Shown here: in pieces, positions 26,685 through 35,813 of the stretch
How positions within the stretch are numbered: position 1 is the first letter of the stretch
Layout of the letters: the number at the start of each line of letters is the position of its first letter
Source: JAVZLH01 sp038883475
GTDB taxonomy: Archaea; Thermoproteota; Bathyarchaeia; Bathyarchaeales; Bathycorpusculaceae
Reading direction: 5' to 3'
NCBI GenBank assembly: GCA_038883475.1
Contig: JAVZMA010000003.1
Span: forward strand, 24,820 to 88,819
DNA length: 64,000 nucleotides
Program-made: the position numbers and the translations under genes
Notes under the pieces: generated by a model
What the model was told of the DNA's origin: nothing
The model's input: the letters and a program-made list of their open reading frames with translations, nothing else
The model's database searches: none

Positions 26685-27236
26685 TTATTCACTTCCTCCT
26701 TCAAATTTTCCTATTATTAATTTGAGGTTTTCTATCCAATCTTTAACAGAAATATTGGAAAACGACCAACTTGCGTGCGGTTGGTAAACATTATCTAAGG
26801 TTATTACTTTTAGGTTTTGGGCGAAGTGCTTCAGCCCAGAAAGAATTGTCCACTCCATGTAGTATGGAAGCCCAACGAACAAGGCTAGGTCATGCGGTCC
26901 TTTGCCGTCGATTCCATTCCACGCAGCGTCAACAAGTCTATTTCCAATGTCCACGGCGGGCATGAAGCCAGCGGGTTTGTAGCCTCTTTTTGTAAATTCG
27001 CTTATTATGTGGGCTGTGGCTACTACTGGAATGTTTGCCTTTTTTGCAAGGTCAATCATGTAGTCGATTAGTTTCCGTCCTTCAAGCTCTGTTTCGACAG
27101 CCTTATGTCCCACGACTAGTATTGGGTGTTTCGCCCGTTTAATCATGGCGGCGACAACATCAGCCTTTGTTATGACTAAAGCTTTTTTGGGTCCTGGTAT
27201 TTCTGCTGTTTGCCAAGGTTCAGCTACTGCTGCCAT
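26685..27236 (-). CDS. cdhB: CODH/ACS epsilon subunit
   Basis: Structural partner of CdhA in the alpha2-epsilon2 CODH component; DHS-like NAD/FAD-binding fold probably involved in electron entry. Segments seen: NQ-like opening with WQTAEIPGPKKALVI, HPILVVGHKAVETELEGRKLIDYM, PVVATAHIISEFTKRGYKP and LVDAAWNGIDGKGPHDLALFVGLPYYMEWTILSGLKHF. 183 residues. Eight bases after cdhA. Confidence 0.94.
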   Translation of the reverse strand: MAAVAEPWQTAEIPGPKKALVITKADVVAAMIKRAKHPILVVGHKAVETELEGRKLIDYMIDLAKKANIPVVATAHIISEFTKRGYKPAGFMPAVDIGNRLVDAAWNGIDGKGPHDLALFVGLPYYMEWTILSGLKHFAQNLKVITLDNVYQPHASWSFSNISVKDWIENLKLIIGKFEGGSE

Positions 27237-27243
27237 GACTCAT

Positions 27244-29601
27244 TCACTCCTTACGTTTTCTAATCATCCGTGGAAGAAGCGTCGGGTCTGGAATCACTGT
27301 TTCCTTCCACCCTTTCTCGTCGAGAATCTTTACAATTTCATCTTTCATCGTCACTGGAATGTCTGCAATTGTGCGCACGAATAGGTGTATGTCTTCTGGC
27401 ATTGTGCCATACAATCTCTTATGTAAGTCGATGTAGTGTGTGAGTTTTATGGCTCTTCCCTTTGTGGTGTCATTTGGCCGCATACAAAGCTTGGCTATCA
27501 TGACGATGGCTTCTTCTTTGGTTTCAGCAGCGTAGAAGAGATGTTCCGGTGTTGGTCCAACGTAAACTTTCTCGCCTGTTCTTGCATCATAAACATACCA
27601 GTCTTCTTCACGGTCAGCTCTTCCCAAAAGCATACGCCTATACTTGATTCCATGGGGACCAACAATTACCGGAACGCCTAGACGCCAGAATCCGCTTGCG
27701 ATTGCTGCAGCCTTTTGCGAGTAAGCGCCCCACGCGAGTCCAACTGCGCCTACGCGGTTCAGGATGTAATCAGCTATTTCTTCGTAGTTGGCTCTCAAAT
27801 TGCGCTTTGCAAATATATTGGCAATTTTTATTGCGGCTCCTGCAATGTGTGAGTTTGAAACGCATGAACCAACATTCACAAGACATCCAGCAGTAAATTC
27901 TCCAGTGAAGTACTCATATGGTGTTTTGCCCTCCTCATTCTTGTACATAGCGGCTGACATGGCTGAGCAACCAGATGTCACAACTATGTAGCGCCTGTTG
28001 GCAAATTCCGTACAAATTTCCGCGACATCTTTTCCGCCGCTTGGATAGTTGGAGCAGCCTACGACAGCAACTACGCCTGGAATTTCGCCGAGCACAATTG
28101 GGCTGCCGACATTCCTAATTTCGATGTCTTGTATGGCGCCTCTTCCAGCCCTAACCTTGTAGGTTTCCGACTTAAGCTGTTTCTCTCCAGCCTTCACAAT
28201 GAAACTGTGAACTGGCAAGCCAACGGGGCAAGCTTGTTCGCAACGGCCACAGCCAACGCATGGTTCGTATAAGTCGGCAAGCTTTGCCAATGATCCTTGC
28301 GCGGCTGCTTTCATAGCATCTGGAATCTGCAAGTCTTGTGGACATGCTCTCCTGCAGTCGCCGCATTGTCTGCAGTCTTTTGCTCTTTGAAGAACCTCTT
28401 CAACCTCAGGGATTACCTTAAACTTCTTTCTTAAGGGCGCAACTTTCAAAGCGACTTTTACGGCTACTTCTCCGACTTTTTCTGGGTCGAGAATTAAGGC
28501 TCCAGGCGCTTTTCCGCTTACTAAGTCTTCTACTATGGCGTCTGCTGGGTCGTTTGTGCGGTTCGGCAAGCCCATGCAGTTCTTTTCCGATGCAACGATT
28601 ACTGGCGCCTTAATCTTTTGAGCTTCATAGAACGCGTCAGCCCTTATGCACTGCTCATCTAAGACAACAACATCTGGAACGCCACTTCTTATGAAACGAA
28701 GTTGCCAAGAAATTGGCCCAACTATTTTACCGCGTTTATAATATCGTGTTATGTCGTGGGCTGTGCAGCAAAGTCCACAAACTTCAATTTCGCCGTCAAA
28801 CCCGTTCTCTTTCATGTAATCTATTATTCCAACAGAAGGAACAACATTGTGACCTATGCAGAGGATTACTGGTTTCTCTATGTTTATAGTTCCATAACCC
28901 AAGTCAACTAGCGGAGCTTCTGGGTCTGCCTTTGGAAGCCCATAAGCTGCTATTTGAGCAATGTCTGCAACTTCCATCCCAACTTGGTCTATCATACCAG
29001 CGTGGAGAACCTTGGACTCAAAGTCGAGGTTGCTTCCCTCTTGCCCAGTATGCGTAACAGACACCAAGTGGGTAAGCTGAGTTTCAACATAATCCAAAAC
29101 TTCTTCCAAATCACCTAAAGTCTCGGGTTTTACTCCACAAACAAGACGGGTTACAGGCGCCTCAACCTGAACGTTCAGTCCACCAACATCTAGAGGCATG
29201 TTGCGGCCGAATTTCTCAATTAAATGTTCAACTAAGTGACGAGCGTGCCCAATGTGTGTTGCTGCTCCTATGCAGCAAGCCAAAAGCACTATCCGTGATT
29301 GTTGTCCTGACATGTTTATTCCGCATGCTCCACGTTTGTTTCCAGTTAAGTCGCATTTTCCGAAGGTGCAGAGGCAACAAACATCGCAGAAGGGTAGGTA
29401 GAAGGGTTTGTAGCGTTGAAGAAGCTTCATGTCCCAATCTCTTAGCGCTGTCAGCGATGGAAATGGTGTTGGCCCCATCGGTTCCGTCCATTTTTCTTCG
29501 GCTAATTTGCCTATGGAAAGTTGAAGATTCTTGAAAATTCCAATGTCAGTTTTAAGCTCATCGATTTTTACGTTAACATTCTTCCTATTCACTAATGACA
29601 C
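27244..29601 (-). CDS. cdhA: CODH/ACS alpha subunit (carbon monoxide dehydrogenase)
   Basis: Reduces CO2 to CO or the reverse at a Ni-Fe-S C cluster. N-terminal cysteines CDVCCLCTFGKCDL...CGI bind the B/D clusters; two ferredoxin-type 4Fe-4S motifs lie mid-protein (CRQCGDCRRACP and CVGCGRCEQACP), a feature of archaeal alpha subunits absent from bacterial CooS. C-cluster Cys include SGCSAMSAAM and NVGSCVSNSHIAG. 785 residues. GTG at 29601 or 29592 starts it. First gene of the five-gene cdhABCDE run; the 100-base gap upstream separates it from the cooC genes. Confidence 0.97.
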   Translation of the reverse strand: MSLVNRKNVNVKIDELKTDIGIFKNLQLSIGKLAEEKWTEPMGPTPFPSLTALRDWDMKLLQRYKPFYLPFCDVCCLCTFGKCDLTGNKRGACGINMSGQQSRIVLLACCIGAATHIGHARHLVEHLIEKFGRNMPLDVGGLNVQVEAPVTRLVCGVKPETLGDLEEVLDYVETQLTHLVSVTHTGQEGSNLDFESKVLHAGMIDQVGMEVADIAQIAAYGLPKADPEAPLVDLGYGTINIEKPVILCIGHNVVPSVGIIDYMKENGFDGEIEVCGLCCTAHDITRYYKRGKIVGPISWQLRFIRSGVPDVVVLDEQCIRADAFYEAQKIKAPVIVASEKNCMGLPNRTNDPADAIVEDLVSGKAPGALILDPEKVGEVAVKVALKVAPLRKKFKVIPEVEEVLQRAKDCRQCGDCRRACPQDLQIPDAMKAAAQGSLAKLADLYEPCVGCGRCEQACPVGLPVHSFIVKAGEKQLKSETYKVRAGRGAIQDIEIRNVGSPIVLGEIPGVVAVVGCSNYPSGGKDVAEICTEFANRRYIVVTSGCSAMSAAMYKNEEGKTPYEYFTGEFTAGCLVNVGSCVSNSHIAGAAIKIANIFAKRNLRANYEEIADYILNRVGAVGLAWGAYSQKAAAIASGFWRLGVPVIVGPHGIKYRRMLLGRADREEDWYVYDARTGEKVYVGPTPEHLFYAAETKEEAIVMIAKLCMRPNDTTKGRAIKLTHYIDLHKRLYGTMPEDIHLFVRTIADIPVTMKDEIVKILDEKGWKETVIPDPTLLPRMIRKRKE

Positions 29602-29701
29602 AACCTAGATGGTTCAGAAGATTTATCCTTAACAACACATCGTTTTAAGCTTTTCTAGAGATATTTTCCATAATAAATGATGAAAAGAAAATGTTGCCTA
29701 T

Positions 29702-30472
29702 TTATCTCTGCAAATAACCAGCCCTTTCCATAATTTTCACGACAGAAACATAAGCTGGAGAATCCTTAGGTAACTCCAGCAAAGATTTCCCAGAGAGAAC
29801 GTGCTCTTCAACAACCTCGTCGTAGGCGATCTTCCCCAGAAACTTATGCTTCAACATTTTTTCAGCCTTCTCGCCTAGGCTTTCAGGAAACCGGAAACCT
29901 CCTACAACATAGAAGTTTTTGAAGTCAATTTTAACCTCCTTTGCTATGCGGTAAGCGCGTTCCACATGGTCAAAAGACTTTTTGGAAGGGTCAAGAACGT
30001 CAAAAATGTCATCAACCCTAGACGTGATTCTACGGTTTAAATGCTCTAAACCAGCAGGCGAGTCGATCAAAACATACTTGTAATTTTTGGTTAAGGACTC
30101 CAACGCACCTTTCAAGGCAGAGTTGGGCAGACAGTAACATCCCTCAACCCACTTTGTTCCAAGAGAAATAAAATCGAAAGAGTCACTTTCATACATTCCA
30201 TGCGACCAAATCTTGCTTTCAATTCTTTCTGTTGGCGGAATGCCAACTGTTGTTCCTCCACCTTCGATGAAAGTTTCTACAAGCAATTCTGAAATTGTCT
30301 TTTTTCCAACTTCTTTTAAGTCAACTCCAACCATTTCGCCGAGATTCTGGTCAGGGTCCGCATCCACAAGCAACAATGGAGTTTCTCCCGTCTCAACAAA
30401 ATATTTAGCCATTAAGGCAACAAAGCTTGTTTTTCCTGTTCCGCCGCGACCTATTGTTACAAGCATTTTCAT
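29702..30472 (-). CDS. CooC-type ATPase, divergent paralogue
   Basis: MinD/ParA-family ATPase related to the nickel-insertion factor CooC. About 257 residues. P-loop is IGRGGTGKTS: the signature Lys of the deviant Walker A (KGGxGKT) is Arg here. The CooC CxC metal motif is present as GCYCLPN. DSPAGLEH replaces the usual D-EAG-EH. These changes separate it from its neighbour at 30.5-31.3 kb. ATG 30472 is chosen behind GGTGAGGAG. Immediately upstream of cdhA, so a role in Ni insertion or reductive activation of the complex is likely. Confidence 0.88.
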   Translation of the reverse strand: MKMLVTIGRGGTGKTSFVALMAKYFVETGETPLLLVDADPDQNLGEMVGVDLKEVGKKTISELLVETFIEGGGTTVGIPPTERIESKIWSHGMYESDSFDFISLGTKWVEGCYCLPNSALKGALESLTKNYKYVLIDSPAGLEHLNRRITSRVDDIFDVLDPSKKSFDHVERAYRIAKEVKIDFKNFYVVGGFRFPESLGEKAEKMLKHKFLGKIAYDEVVEEHVLSGKSLLELPKDSPAYVSVVKIMERAGYLQR

Positions 30473-30510
30473 GAATTTCTCCTCACCCAACTAGAACACA
30501 TTCAAGTATT

Positions 30511-31290
30511 TTAGGCGTTTTTCGCCATAAGCCTATTACCAATGTCTTCTATGGCTCTTACAGCCTCAGTCACCCCATGCTTAAGTGGTGTTTCCCCGCG
30601 CATTTCAGCTTCCACAATCTTTGGGTCGAAAGGCACAAAGCCAAGGACCTTTAAACCGTTTTTCTCCGCGAATCCCTCTATCACTTTCTTCTGAACATCG
30701 TCTCCAACTTTGTTGCCAATTAGAAAAATTTTCTTTAACCCCGCCTTTGCGCTTAAATCATAAATGTTTTTGGCGGTTTCAAGAGCCTTCAAACCGGCAT
30801 CAACAACTATGAGCATGACATCCACATGCTGCGCCGTTCCCCTCCCAATATGTTCTATGCCTGCTTCCATGTCAACAACCACAGCCTCATCACGTTCAAC
30901 CACCAAATGCCTAAGAAGCGCACGTATAACAGCGTTAGCTGGACAGGTGCACCCAGAACCCATGGAACGCACAGTGCCCATGACAATAAGGTTCACGCCA
31001 AAAGGAGTCTCCACAGAATAGTCGCGCACAATATCATCAACAGTAAAGGATAACCTAAAAACGCCTGAATAACCCGTGCTCGTTTTTGACTCAAGCAGCT
31101 CCTTATTCTCAGATATAGGCAATATTTTGCGGGCTTCTTCAGGCGACAAACCTAACGTTAAAGCAAGGTTCGGCGAAGGGTCAGCGTCGATGGCTATCGT
31201 TTTCAATCCGTTTTTCGCGAAAAAATAAGCTAAGCTGCCAGCGATTAGGGTTTTGCCTACGCCGCCTTTGCCTGAAACAGCGATTTTCAA
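30511..31290 (-). CDS. cooC: CooC-type nickel insertion ATPase
   Basis: Dimeric ATPase that delivers Ni to CODH. Canonical SGKGGVGKT deviant Walker A at residues 5-15, DADPSPNLALTLG switch region, GSGCTCPANAVIRALL with the CxC metal site, VDMEAGIEHIGRGT, and IGNKV. 259 residues, ATG 31290. First gene of the cooC-cooC-cdhABCDE run; 38 bases before the second ATPase gene. Confidence 0.94.
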   Translation of the reverse strand: MKIAVSGKGGVGKTLIAGSLAYFFAKNGLKTIAIDADPSPNLALTLGLSPEEARKILPISENKELLESKTSTGYSGVFRLSFTVDDIVRDYSVETPFGVNLIVMGTVRSMGSGCTCPANAVIRALLRHLVVERDEAVVVDMEAGIEHIGRGTAQHVDVMLIVVDAGLKALETAKNIYDLSAKAGLKKIFLIGNKVGDDVQKKVIEGFAEKNGLKVLGFVPFDPKIVEAEMRGETPLKHGVTEAVRAIEDIGNRLMAKNA

Positions 31291-31394
31291 GATTTTTCCT
31301 CACAGTTAACTTGCCATCGCAAACCTATTTACGCTTTCCTCACAAAAAGAGGGGAAGTTGAGATGTATACTTCTAAATTTACATTTTAAACAGT

Positions 31395-32564
31395 CTATTC
31401 TAAGCCCTTAAAAAGCCACGAAAAATCTGGACGCTTCTCTCTCTTGTCTATTTTTTCAGCCAACGCGTGAACCACTATCGGCAAGGCTATGGTCGCGTCG
31501 CAATAACATTGCACGTTTCTCCCTTCCTTTGCTTCCTTACCCCAGCTTATCGCCTCCTCAAAGGTGCAGCCGGAAAGCCCACCCCAATGAGGCGCATCCG
31601 TGGTTATTTGTATGGCGTATTTGTGAGGATACGTTCTTTCATATTTTCTTGATTCGGTTAGGCTTCTGCCAACCGTCGTTAACTGGATGAAGTCTTTGGG
31701 AACCCCGCCACCTATGTATATCACCCCAGTGTTCGCGGTTTTAGCTTTAATATCGACAAGTTGCTCGAAGTCCTTCATCTGGTCGATGGTGATGTTGAAA
31801 GTGCTTTCAAGTTTTCTGTTTAGCAAGTAGGCTATTCCGTATCCGCTGTCAACTATTGCGGGACAAAATACGGGGATTTTGTTTTCGTAGGCTGTCGCCG
31901 TGATGCTCTTTATTCCAAGCTGCGAAAGCTCTTTCCCAAAAAGATACAGAAACTCCGCTGAGGAATACTTGTAGTCAGGCTTTAGCTTCTTCATAAAAGT
32001 GGCAATTAGGCTTTCCATTTGCCTATACTCTAATTCGTCTGCAAAAACGTCGTAGAACCTGTCTATTTTGTTCTCTAGGAGAGCGTTATCATCAACCAGA
32101 TGGTGTCCCTGCCAGTAAGTGCCGCCCATAGCCTCCAAAATGTCTTCAGAGATGTTTGCGCCAGTGGAAACTATTACGTCGATGAAGCGTTTTTCAATAA
32201 GCCAGTTAACGATTTTCCACTGTCCCGTTGTGCTCATGGAACCAGCATAACCGAAAAATATGGTTAAATCATCTTTGAGCATTTCTTCCCAGACTTCAAC
32301 TACCTCTCCAAGTTTTCTTCCTTGAAAGCCGGTCTTAGCCATCTCAGAGAGAAGTTCTGATATTTTCTTTGGAACTTTCACCTCTATAGGCTCTAGCTTC
32401 TTTCTAAAAAATGGAGTTGCCCTCTTTTCTTTAATCACTTTTTCACACCACGATTTTAGAAGGTTTAATTGTTTTCTACTGTCTTTTAAATTTTTATTTT
32501 TCTGAAATCGCCTTGCCCGCGCGCAACTCGCTACAAGAGGTATAGGTTTCCTACACTGTTCCAA
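31395..32564 (-). CDS. Deoxyhypusine synthase family protein
   Basis: NAD-dependent spermidine-using transferase of the deoxyhypusine synthase fold. IFFGYAGSMSTTG near residue 100, VIVSTGANISEDILEAMGGTYWQG, VIYIGGGVPKDF, and SGCTFEEAISWGK with the Lys that forms the enzyme intermediate are present. The GYAGSMSTTG and SGCTFEEA forms match the DHS-like branch also found in bacteria, where some members make homospermidine, so eIF5A modification is likely but not certain. 389 residues, about 60 longer than canonical archaeal DHS at the N-terminus; the first 34 bases overlap the upstream hydrolase gene. Confidence 0.82.
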   Translation of the reverse strand: MEQCRKPIPLVASCARARRFQKNKNLKDSRKQLNLLKSWCEKVIKEKRATPFFRKKLEPIEVKVPKKISELLSEMAKTGFQGRKLGEVVEVWEEMLKDDLTIFFGYAGSMSTTGQWKIVNWLIEKRFIDVIVSTGANISEDILEAMGGTYWQGHHLVDDNALLENKIDRFYDVFADELEYRQMESLIATFMKKLKPDYKYSSAEFLYLFGKELSQLGIKSITATAYENKIPVFCPAIVDSGYGIAYLLNRKLESTFNITIDQMKDFEQLVDIKAKTANTGVIYIGGGVPKDFIQLTTVGRSLTESRKYERTYPHKYAIQITTDAPHWGGLSGCTFEEAISWGKEAKEGRNVQCYCDATIALPIVVHALAEKIDKREKRPDFSWLFKGLE

Positions 32565-33505
32565 ACAAAGGAGTTAGGCATGGCTTTTGCAATTGCAAAA
32601 GTGCCTCTCCAGCCAGTGCAATGCGACGGCGCTACTAACGCGGGGTTCAATTGCTTTAATGCCTTAACAGTCTTGCTTATTCTTGCCTCAGAGTCTTTTC
32701 CAGCAAGATGAAAGCCGCCCATCACAGCATAAACCTCAGAGACCTTCGCCACTTGCTTTGCGTAAAGAACAGAGTTTATTATTCCAGCGTGAGCACAGCC
32801 GGATATAACCACCAAGCCTTTTCCTTTAACGTTTACGACAAGCGCTCGGTCATCCAAAACTAAAGGGTCAGGAAGCCACTTGCCGTCCGAATAAAACCTT
32901 TGTTGAGGATAACCCTTCTCAAAATCTGTTTGCCGCGGAATTTCGCCAGTAACCAGTATCGTGTTGTCTGCAAGAAGGTAAGGCTCTTTGGTTTTGACAA
33001 ACTTGGCGGGTTTCACATCGTCCTCTGATGGGAAAGGCGGATATTCACGTATAGCGCCTTTTAGGTCTGCTACGCCTCTTCTTCTAAACATGTCGTCATG
33101 CACTATTATAGGCAAATCCTCTTTATTGATAAAGCGTGTTGTCTCCACAAGCCCGCCTGAGTGGTCAAAGTGACCGTGGGAAAGCGCTATTGCTTCAACT
33201 TGTGCCAGGTTAACTCCCATGTTGCAAGCGTTTGTAACCACTCCCTTCGAGCTTATTCCAGTGTCAAACAAAACATTATGATAAGTCTCGCCTACCAAAA
33301 CGCGAACCAGCACAGAGAAACCATGTTCAGCTATGGGATAACGAAAATGTTTTCTAACCCACTCCTCTCCCATGCGTTCTCTTACCCAACTTCGCATTGG
33401 TTTAACCTCTTTCCTGTTGACTGTGGATAAAAGGTCGATGGAGTTGTCCATGAGGCTTAGTATTTCTACGCTGTCAACTTCTTTTAACAACGTTACTCCT
33501 TCCAA
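32531..33505 (-). CDS. Metallo-beta-lactamase fold hydrolase (COG1237 type)
   Basis: About 324 residues. SHGHFDHSGGL carries the HxHxDH metal motif; GCAHAGIINSV holds a further metal His; SHCTGW near the C-terminus another. The sequence belongs to the pterin-related/7,8-dihydropterin 6-methyl-ribofuranosyl aminobenzene phosphate synthase-like group of the superfamily, in which true functions are mostly unknown. ORF begins at a start behind a weak SD; it partly overlaps the following DHS gene. Confidence 0.82.
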   Translation of the reverse strand: MEGVTLLKEVDSVEILSLMDNSIDLLSTVNRKEVKPMRSWVRERMGEEWVRKHFRYPIAEHGFSVLVRVLVGETYHNVLFDTGISSKGVVTNACNMGVNLAQVEAIALSHGHFDHSGGLVETTRFINKEDLPIIVHDDMFRRRGVADLKGAIREYPPFPSEDDVKPAKFVKTKEPYLLADNTILVTGEIPRQTDFEKGYPQQRFYSDGKWLPDPLVLDDRALVVNVKGKGLVVISGCAHAGIINSVLYAKQVAKVSEVYAVMGGFHLAGKDSEARISKTVKALKQLNPALVAPSHCTGWRGTFAIAKAMPNSFVWNSVGNLYLL

Positions 33506-33521
33506 CTTGCATGGCTTGCTT

Positions 33522-34280
33522 TTATAAGAATAGGTCTTTCTGCTCTGGTCTTATTAGCTCTGTTGCTTTTGCACTTTCAGACTTTTGGTATTTGTATCCG
33601 CGGATTATGGCTGCTGGAACTCCTTCATCCGCCTGCCCTATAACCAACTCTGCAGCAGAAGCCAACTCGTCAGCAACTGCTGTTTGCTTAACTTGCAAGA
33701 CATAGCCAAACAAGTCTTTCTCGCCTCTTCGGTCTCGGATGGGTTTTAAACCAGCAACACCAATTGCCACGTTAATTTCGCCTTCCCTTAACGGGCGACC
33801 ATGAGTGTCGGAAATTATGACTGCAACATCACAGCTTGTCAGCCGCTTTATCTCCTCTCTAATTTTTTGAGCTGAAACGTCTGGGTTGTCAGGCAGTAAG
33901 GCGACGAAGTGCTTTCCTGGAACGTTGGATTTGTCAACGCCAGAGTTTGCGCAGATAAACCCATGTTTTGTTTCCGTTATTATTTTGCCGTCTCCCATGC
34001 GTTTGATGTTCTTGGATTCGCGGAGAACAACCTCAACCATTGCTGGGTCTTTCCCATATTGCCTAGCTATGTTTTTCGCAAACTCAGATGGCTCAACCTC
34101 GTCAAGGTTTACAACTTTTCCTTCAGCCCTAGAAACAACAACGTGCGTTACTACAATTATGTCTCCGTTCTGGATTGGCGTTCCCTGTTTTTCAGCGGCT
34201 TTGCAGATGAGTTCTGCGATGTTGTCTCCAGCCTTTACAATTGGCAAGCCTTCAATTCCTATTATCTGAATAAGGTTCAT
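33522..34280 (-). CDS. cofE: F420-0:gamma-glutamyl ligase
   Basis: Adds glutamates to the F420 side chain using GTP. IIGIEGLPIVKAGDNIAELI at the N-terminus, GDIIVVTHVVVSRAEGKVV, the AxNSGVDKSNVP segment (ANSGVDKSNV), VAVIISDTHGRPLREG with the metal/nucleotide site and IRDRRGEKDLFG are family features. 252 residues. Indicates F420 use, fitting the FrhB-like protein that is divergent from it. Confidence 0.94.
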   Translation of the reverse strand: MNLIQIIGIEGLPIVKAGDNIAELICKAAEKQGTPIQNGDIIVVTHVVVSRAEGKVVNLDEVEPSEFAKNIARQYGKDPAMVEVVLRESKNIKRMGDGKIITETKHGFICANSGVDKSNVPGKHFVALLPDNPDVSAQKIREEIKRLTSCDVAVIISDTHGRPLREGEINVAIGVAGLKPIRDRRGEKDLFGYVLQVKQTAVADELASAAELVIGQADEGVPAAIIRGYKYQKSESAKATELIRPEQKDLFL

Positions 34281-34410
34281 GGAAAGGTTCCGCTTTTAAC
34301 TGGGAGCTTGCAACTATTTAAATTCAGCTTTTCCAACTATGATAGGGCGAGAGCTTTTACAAAAACTTTAAACTTGAACATCTTGTTATTGTGTATAAAG
34401 TGTGTTGCCT

Positions 34411-35454
34411 ATGAGCGCCCCGAAGATTAGTTTTGAAGATTCGCTTGGAAAGAACGTTGTGGATGCTGGAAAATGTGTTGGCTGTAGCACGTGCGTTGTC
34501 GTCTGCCCCTTCAACTGCCTCGAATACACAAGTGAAGAGCCAAGGATAGTTAAGGAATGTAAAATATGCGGAATCTGTGCACAAACGTGTCCCTGCTATG
34601 GTTGGGATTGGGCTAAAGCTGAGAATTTCGTTTTTGGAAGGGAAAGAAAGCCAGAGGAGGATTTCGGAGTTTACCGTAAGCTTGTCGTAGCCCAAGCAAA
34701 GAATGATGATGTATTAAGCGCATGCCAAGACGGAGGCGTCGTCACCGCGCTTCTTTTGTTTGCCTTAGAAAATGGATTTGTAGACGGCGCTGTTGTTTCT
34801 GGTTTAAGCCAAGAAAAACCCTTCCATCCAGTTCCAAAACTGGCGTTAACACGCGAAGACATTCTGAAAAGTGCTGGAACAAAATACTCCTACTCGCCGA
34901 ACATCCAAGCCCTCGCAGAAGGCATAAAACAGAAAAAATCAAGCCTCGCATTTGTTGGCACACCATGCCAAATTCATGCAGTTAGAAAGATGCAGATGGC
35001 TGGGCTGAAAAGATACACGGCGCCCATAAAGTTTTTGATTGGGCTAATGTGCTCAGAATGTTTCTATTATGAGGGGCTTATGCAAAAGCACATTCAAGAG
35101 AAGCTTGGAATAAACTTGAATGGCATAAAAAAGATGAATATTAAGGGGAAGATGCTTGTCACAACCGAAAAAGGTGTTCAAGCAATAGCATTACCAGAAA
35201 TAAAGCAGTATGCCCGCAGAAGCTGCAGTTTCTGCGACGACTTCAGTTCAGAACTCGCCGACATTTCCACAGGTGGGTTAGGATTAGACAAGTGGACATT
35301 CACAATCATACGCACAGAAAGAGGCGAGGAACTATTTTCGAAAGCTGAGAAAGCGGGAATTCTAAACGTTAAGGCTGCAGAAGGGGAAGCTAACGCGCTG
35401 AACCTTTTAACTAAACTTTCTAAGAAGAAGAGGGGCGCAAGCAAAACAACATAA
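34411..35454 (+). CDS. F420 hydrogenase/dehydrogenase beta subunit (FrhB-like)
   Basis: F420-reducing flavoprotein module. N-terminal double 4Fe-4S region: CVGCSTCVVVCPFNC and CKICGICAQTCPCY. FrhB N domain has DGGVVTALLLFALE, and the C domain FVGTPCQIHAVRKMQ, GLMCSECFYYEGL, and CSFCDDFSSELADIS, with Cys for further clusters. About 347 residues. ATG 34411 (MSAPKI) preferred over 34402. Physiological partner unknown; similar proteins link F420 to ferredoxin, sulfite, glutamate or quinone chemistry. Confidence 0.87.
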   Translation: MSAPKISFEDSLGKNVVDAGKCVGCSTCVVVCPFNCLEYTSEEPRIVKECKICGICAQTCPCYGWDWAKAENFVFGRERKPEEDFGVYRKLVVAQAKNDDVLSACQDGGVVTALLLFALENGFVDGAVVSGLSQEKPFHPVPKLALTREDILKSAGTKYSYSPNIQALAEGIKQKKSSLAFVGTPCQIHAVRKMQMAGLKRYTAPIKFLIGLMCSECFYYEGLMQKHIQEKLGINLNGIKKMNIKGKMLVTTEKGVQAIALPEIKQYARRSCSFCDDFSSELADISTGGLGLDKWTFTIIRTERGEELFSKAEKAGILNVKAAEGEANALNLLTKLSKKKRGASKTT

Positions 35455-35464
35455 AAGGCATGGC

Positions 35465-35659
35465 TTATATTTCGCGGATTTCACACTGAAGTTTTTTAAG
35501 GATTTCTTCTGCTTTCGTCGGCTCCACCTTGAGTGTGATAAGCTTTTTTGATGTGCGCAGCTTCAGCTTAACAACATCCCTTAACCTCTTCACAATACAG
35601 TATTCTGCGCGTCCGCTTATTTCGATGAATTTGTCAACGTCAAAGACTTCTGTAGGCAT
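35465..35659 (-). CDS. rpl38e: Ribosomal protein eL38
   Basis: Small basic 64-residue protein. MPTEVFDVDKFIEISGRAEYCIVKRLRDVVKLKLRTSKKLITL aligns by eye with human eL38 ([20 protein letters not shown]...VKFKVRCSRYLYTLVI...KAEKLKQSLP): same start, D/KFL helix, KLKLRTSKxLxTL strand pair, then a KAEEILKKL helix. Large-subunit protein known in eukaryotes and in some TACK archaea. Convergent with the FrhB-like gene, 11 bases away; monocistronic. Confidence 0.78.
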   Translation of the reverse strand: MPTEVFDVDKFIEISGRAEYCIVKRLRDVVKLKLRTSKKLITLKVEPTKAEEILKKLQCEIREI

Positions 35660-35813
35660 ACTTTTTTCTCCAAGTTTCGGTGTCTCTCTTTAAATTTCCA
35701 CACTTTTATCTATTTTGGTTTGTCTCTCCAAATAGACAACAACAAAATTCATCAAGCTGTTCGCCAGTGTTAATGCAGCAAATGTAGAAAGAAAAGAGGA
35801 TGTTGCCTCTCAT

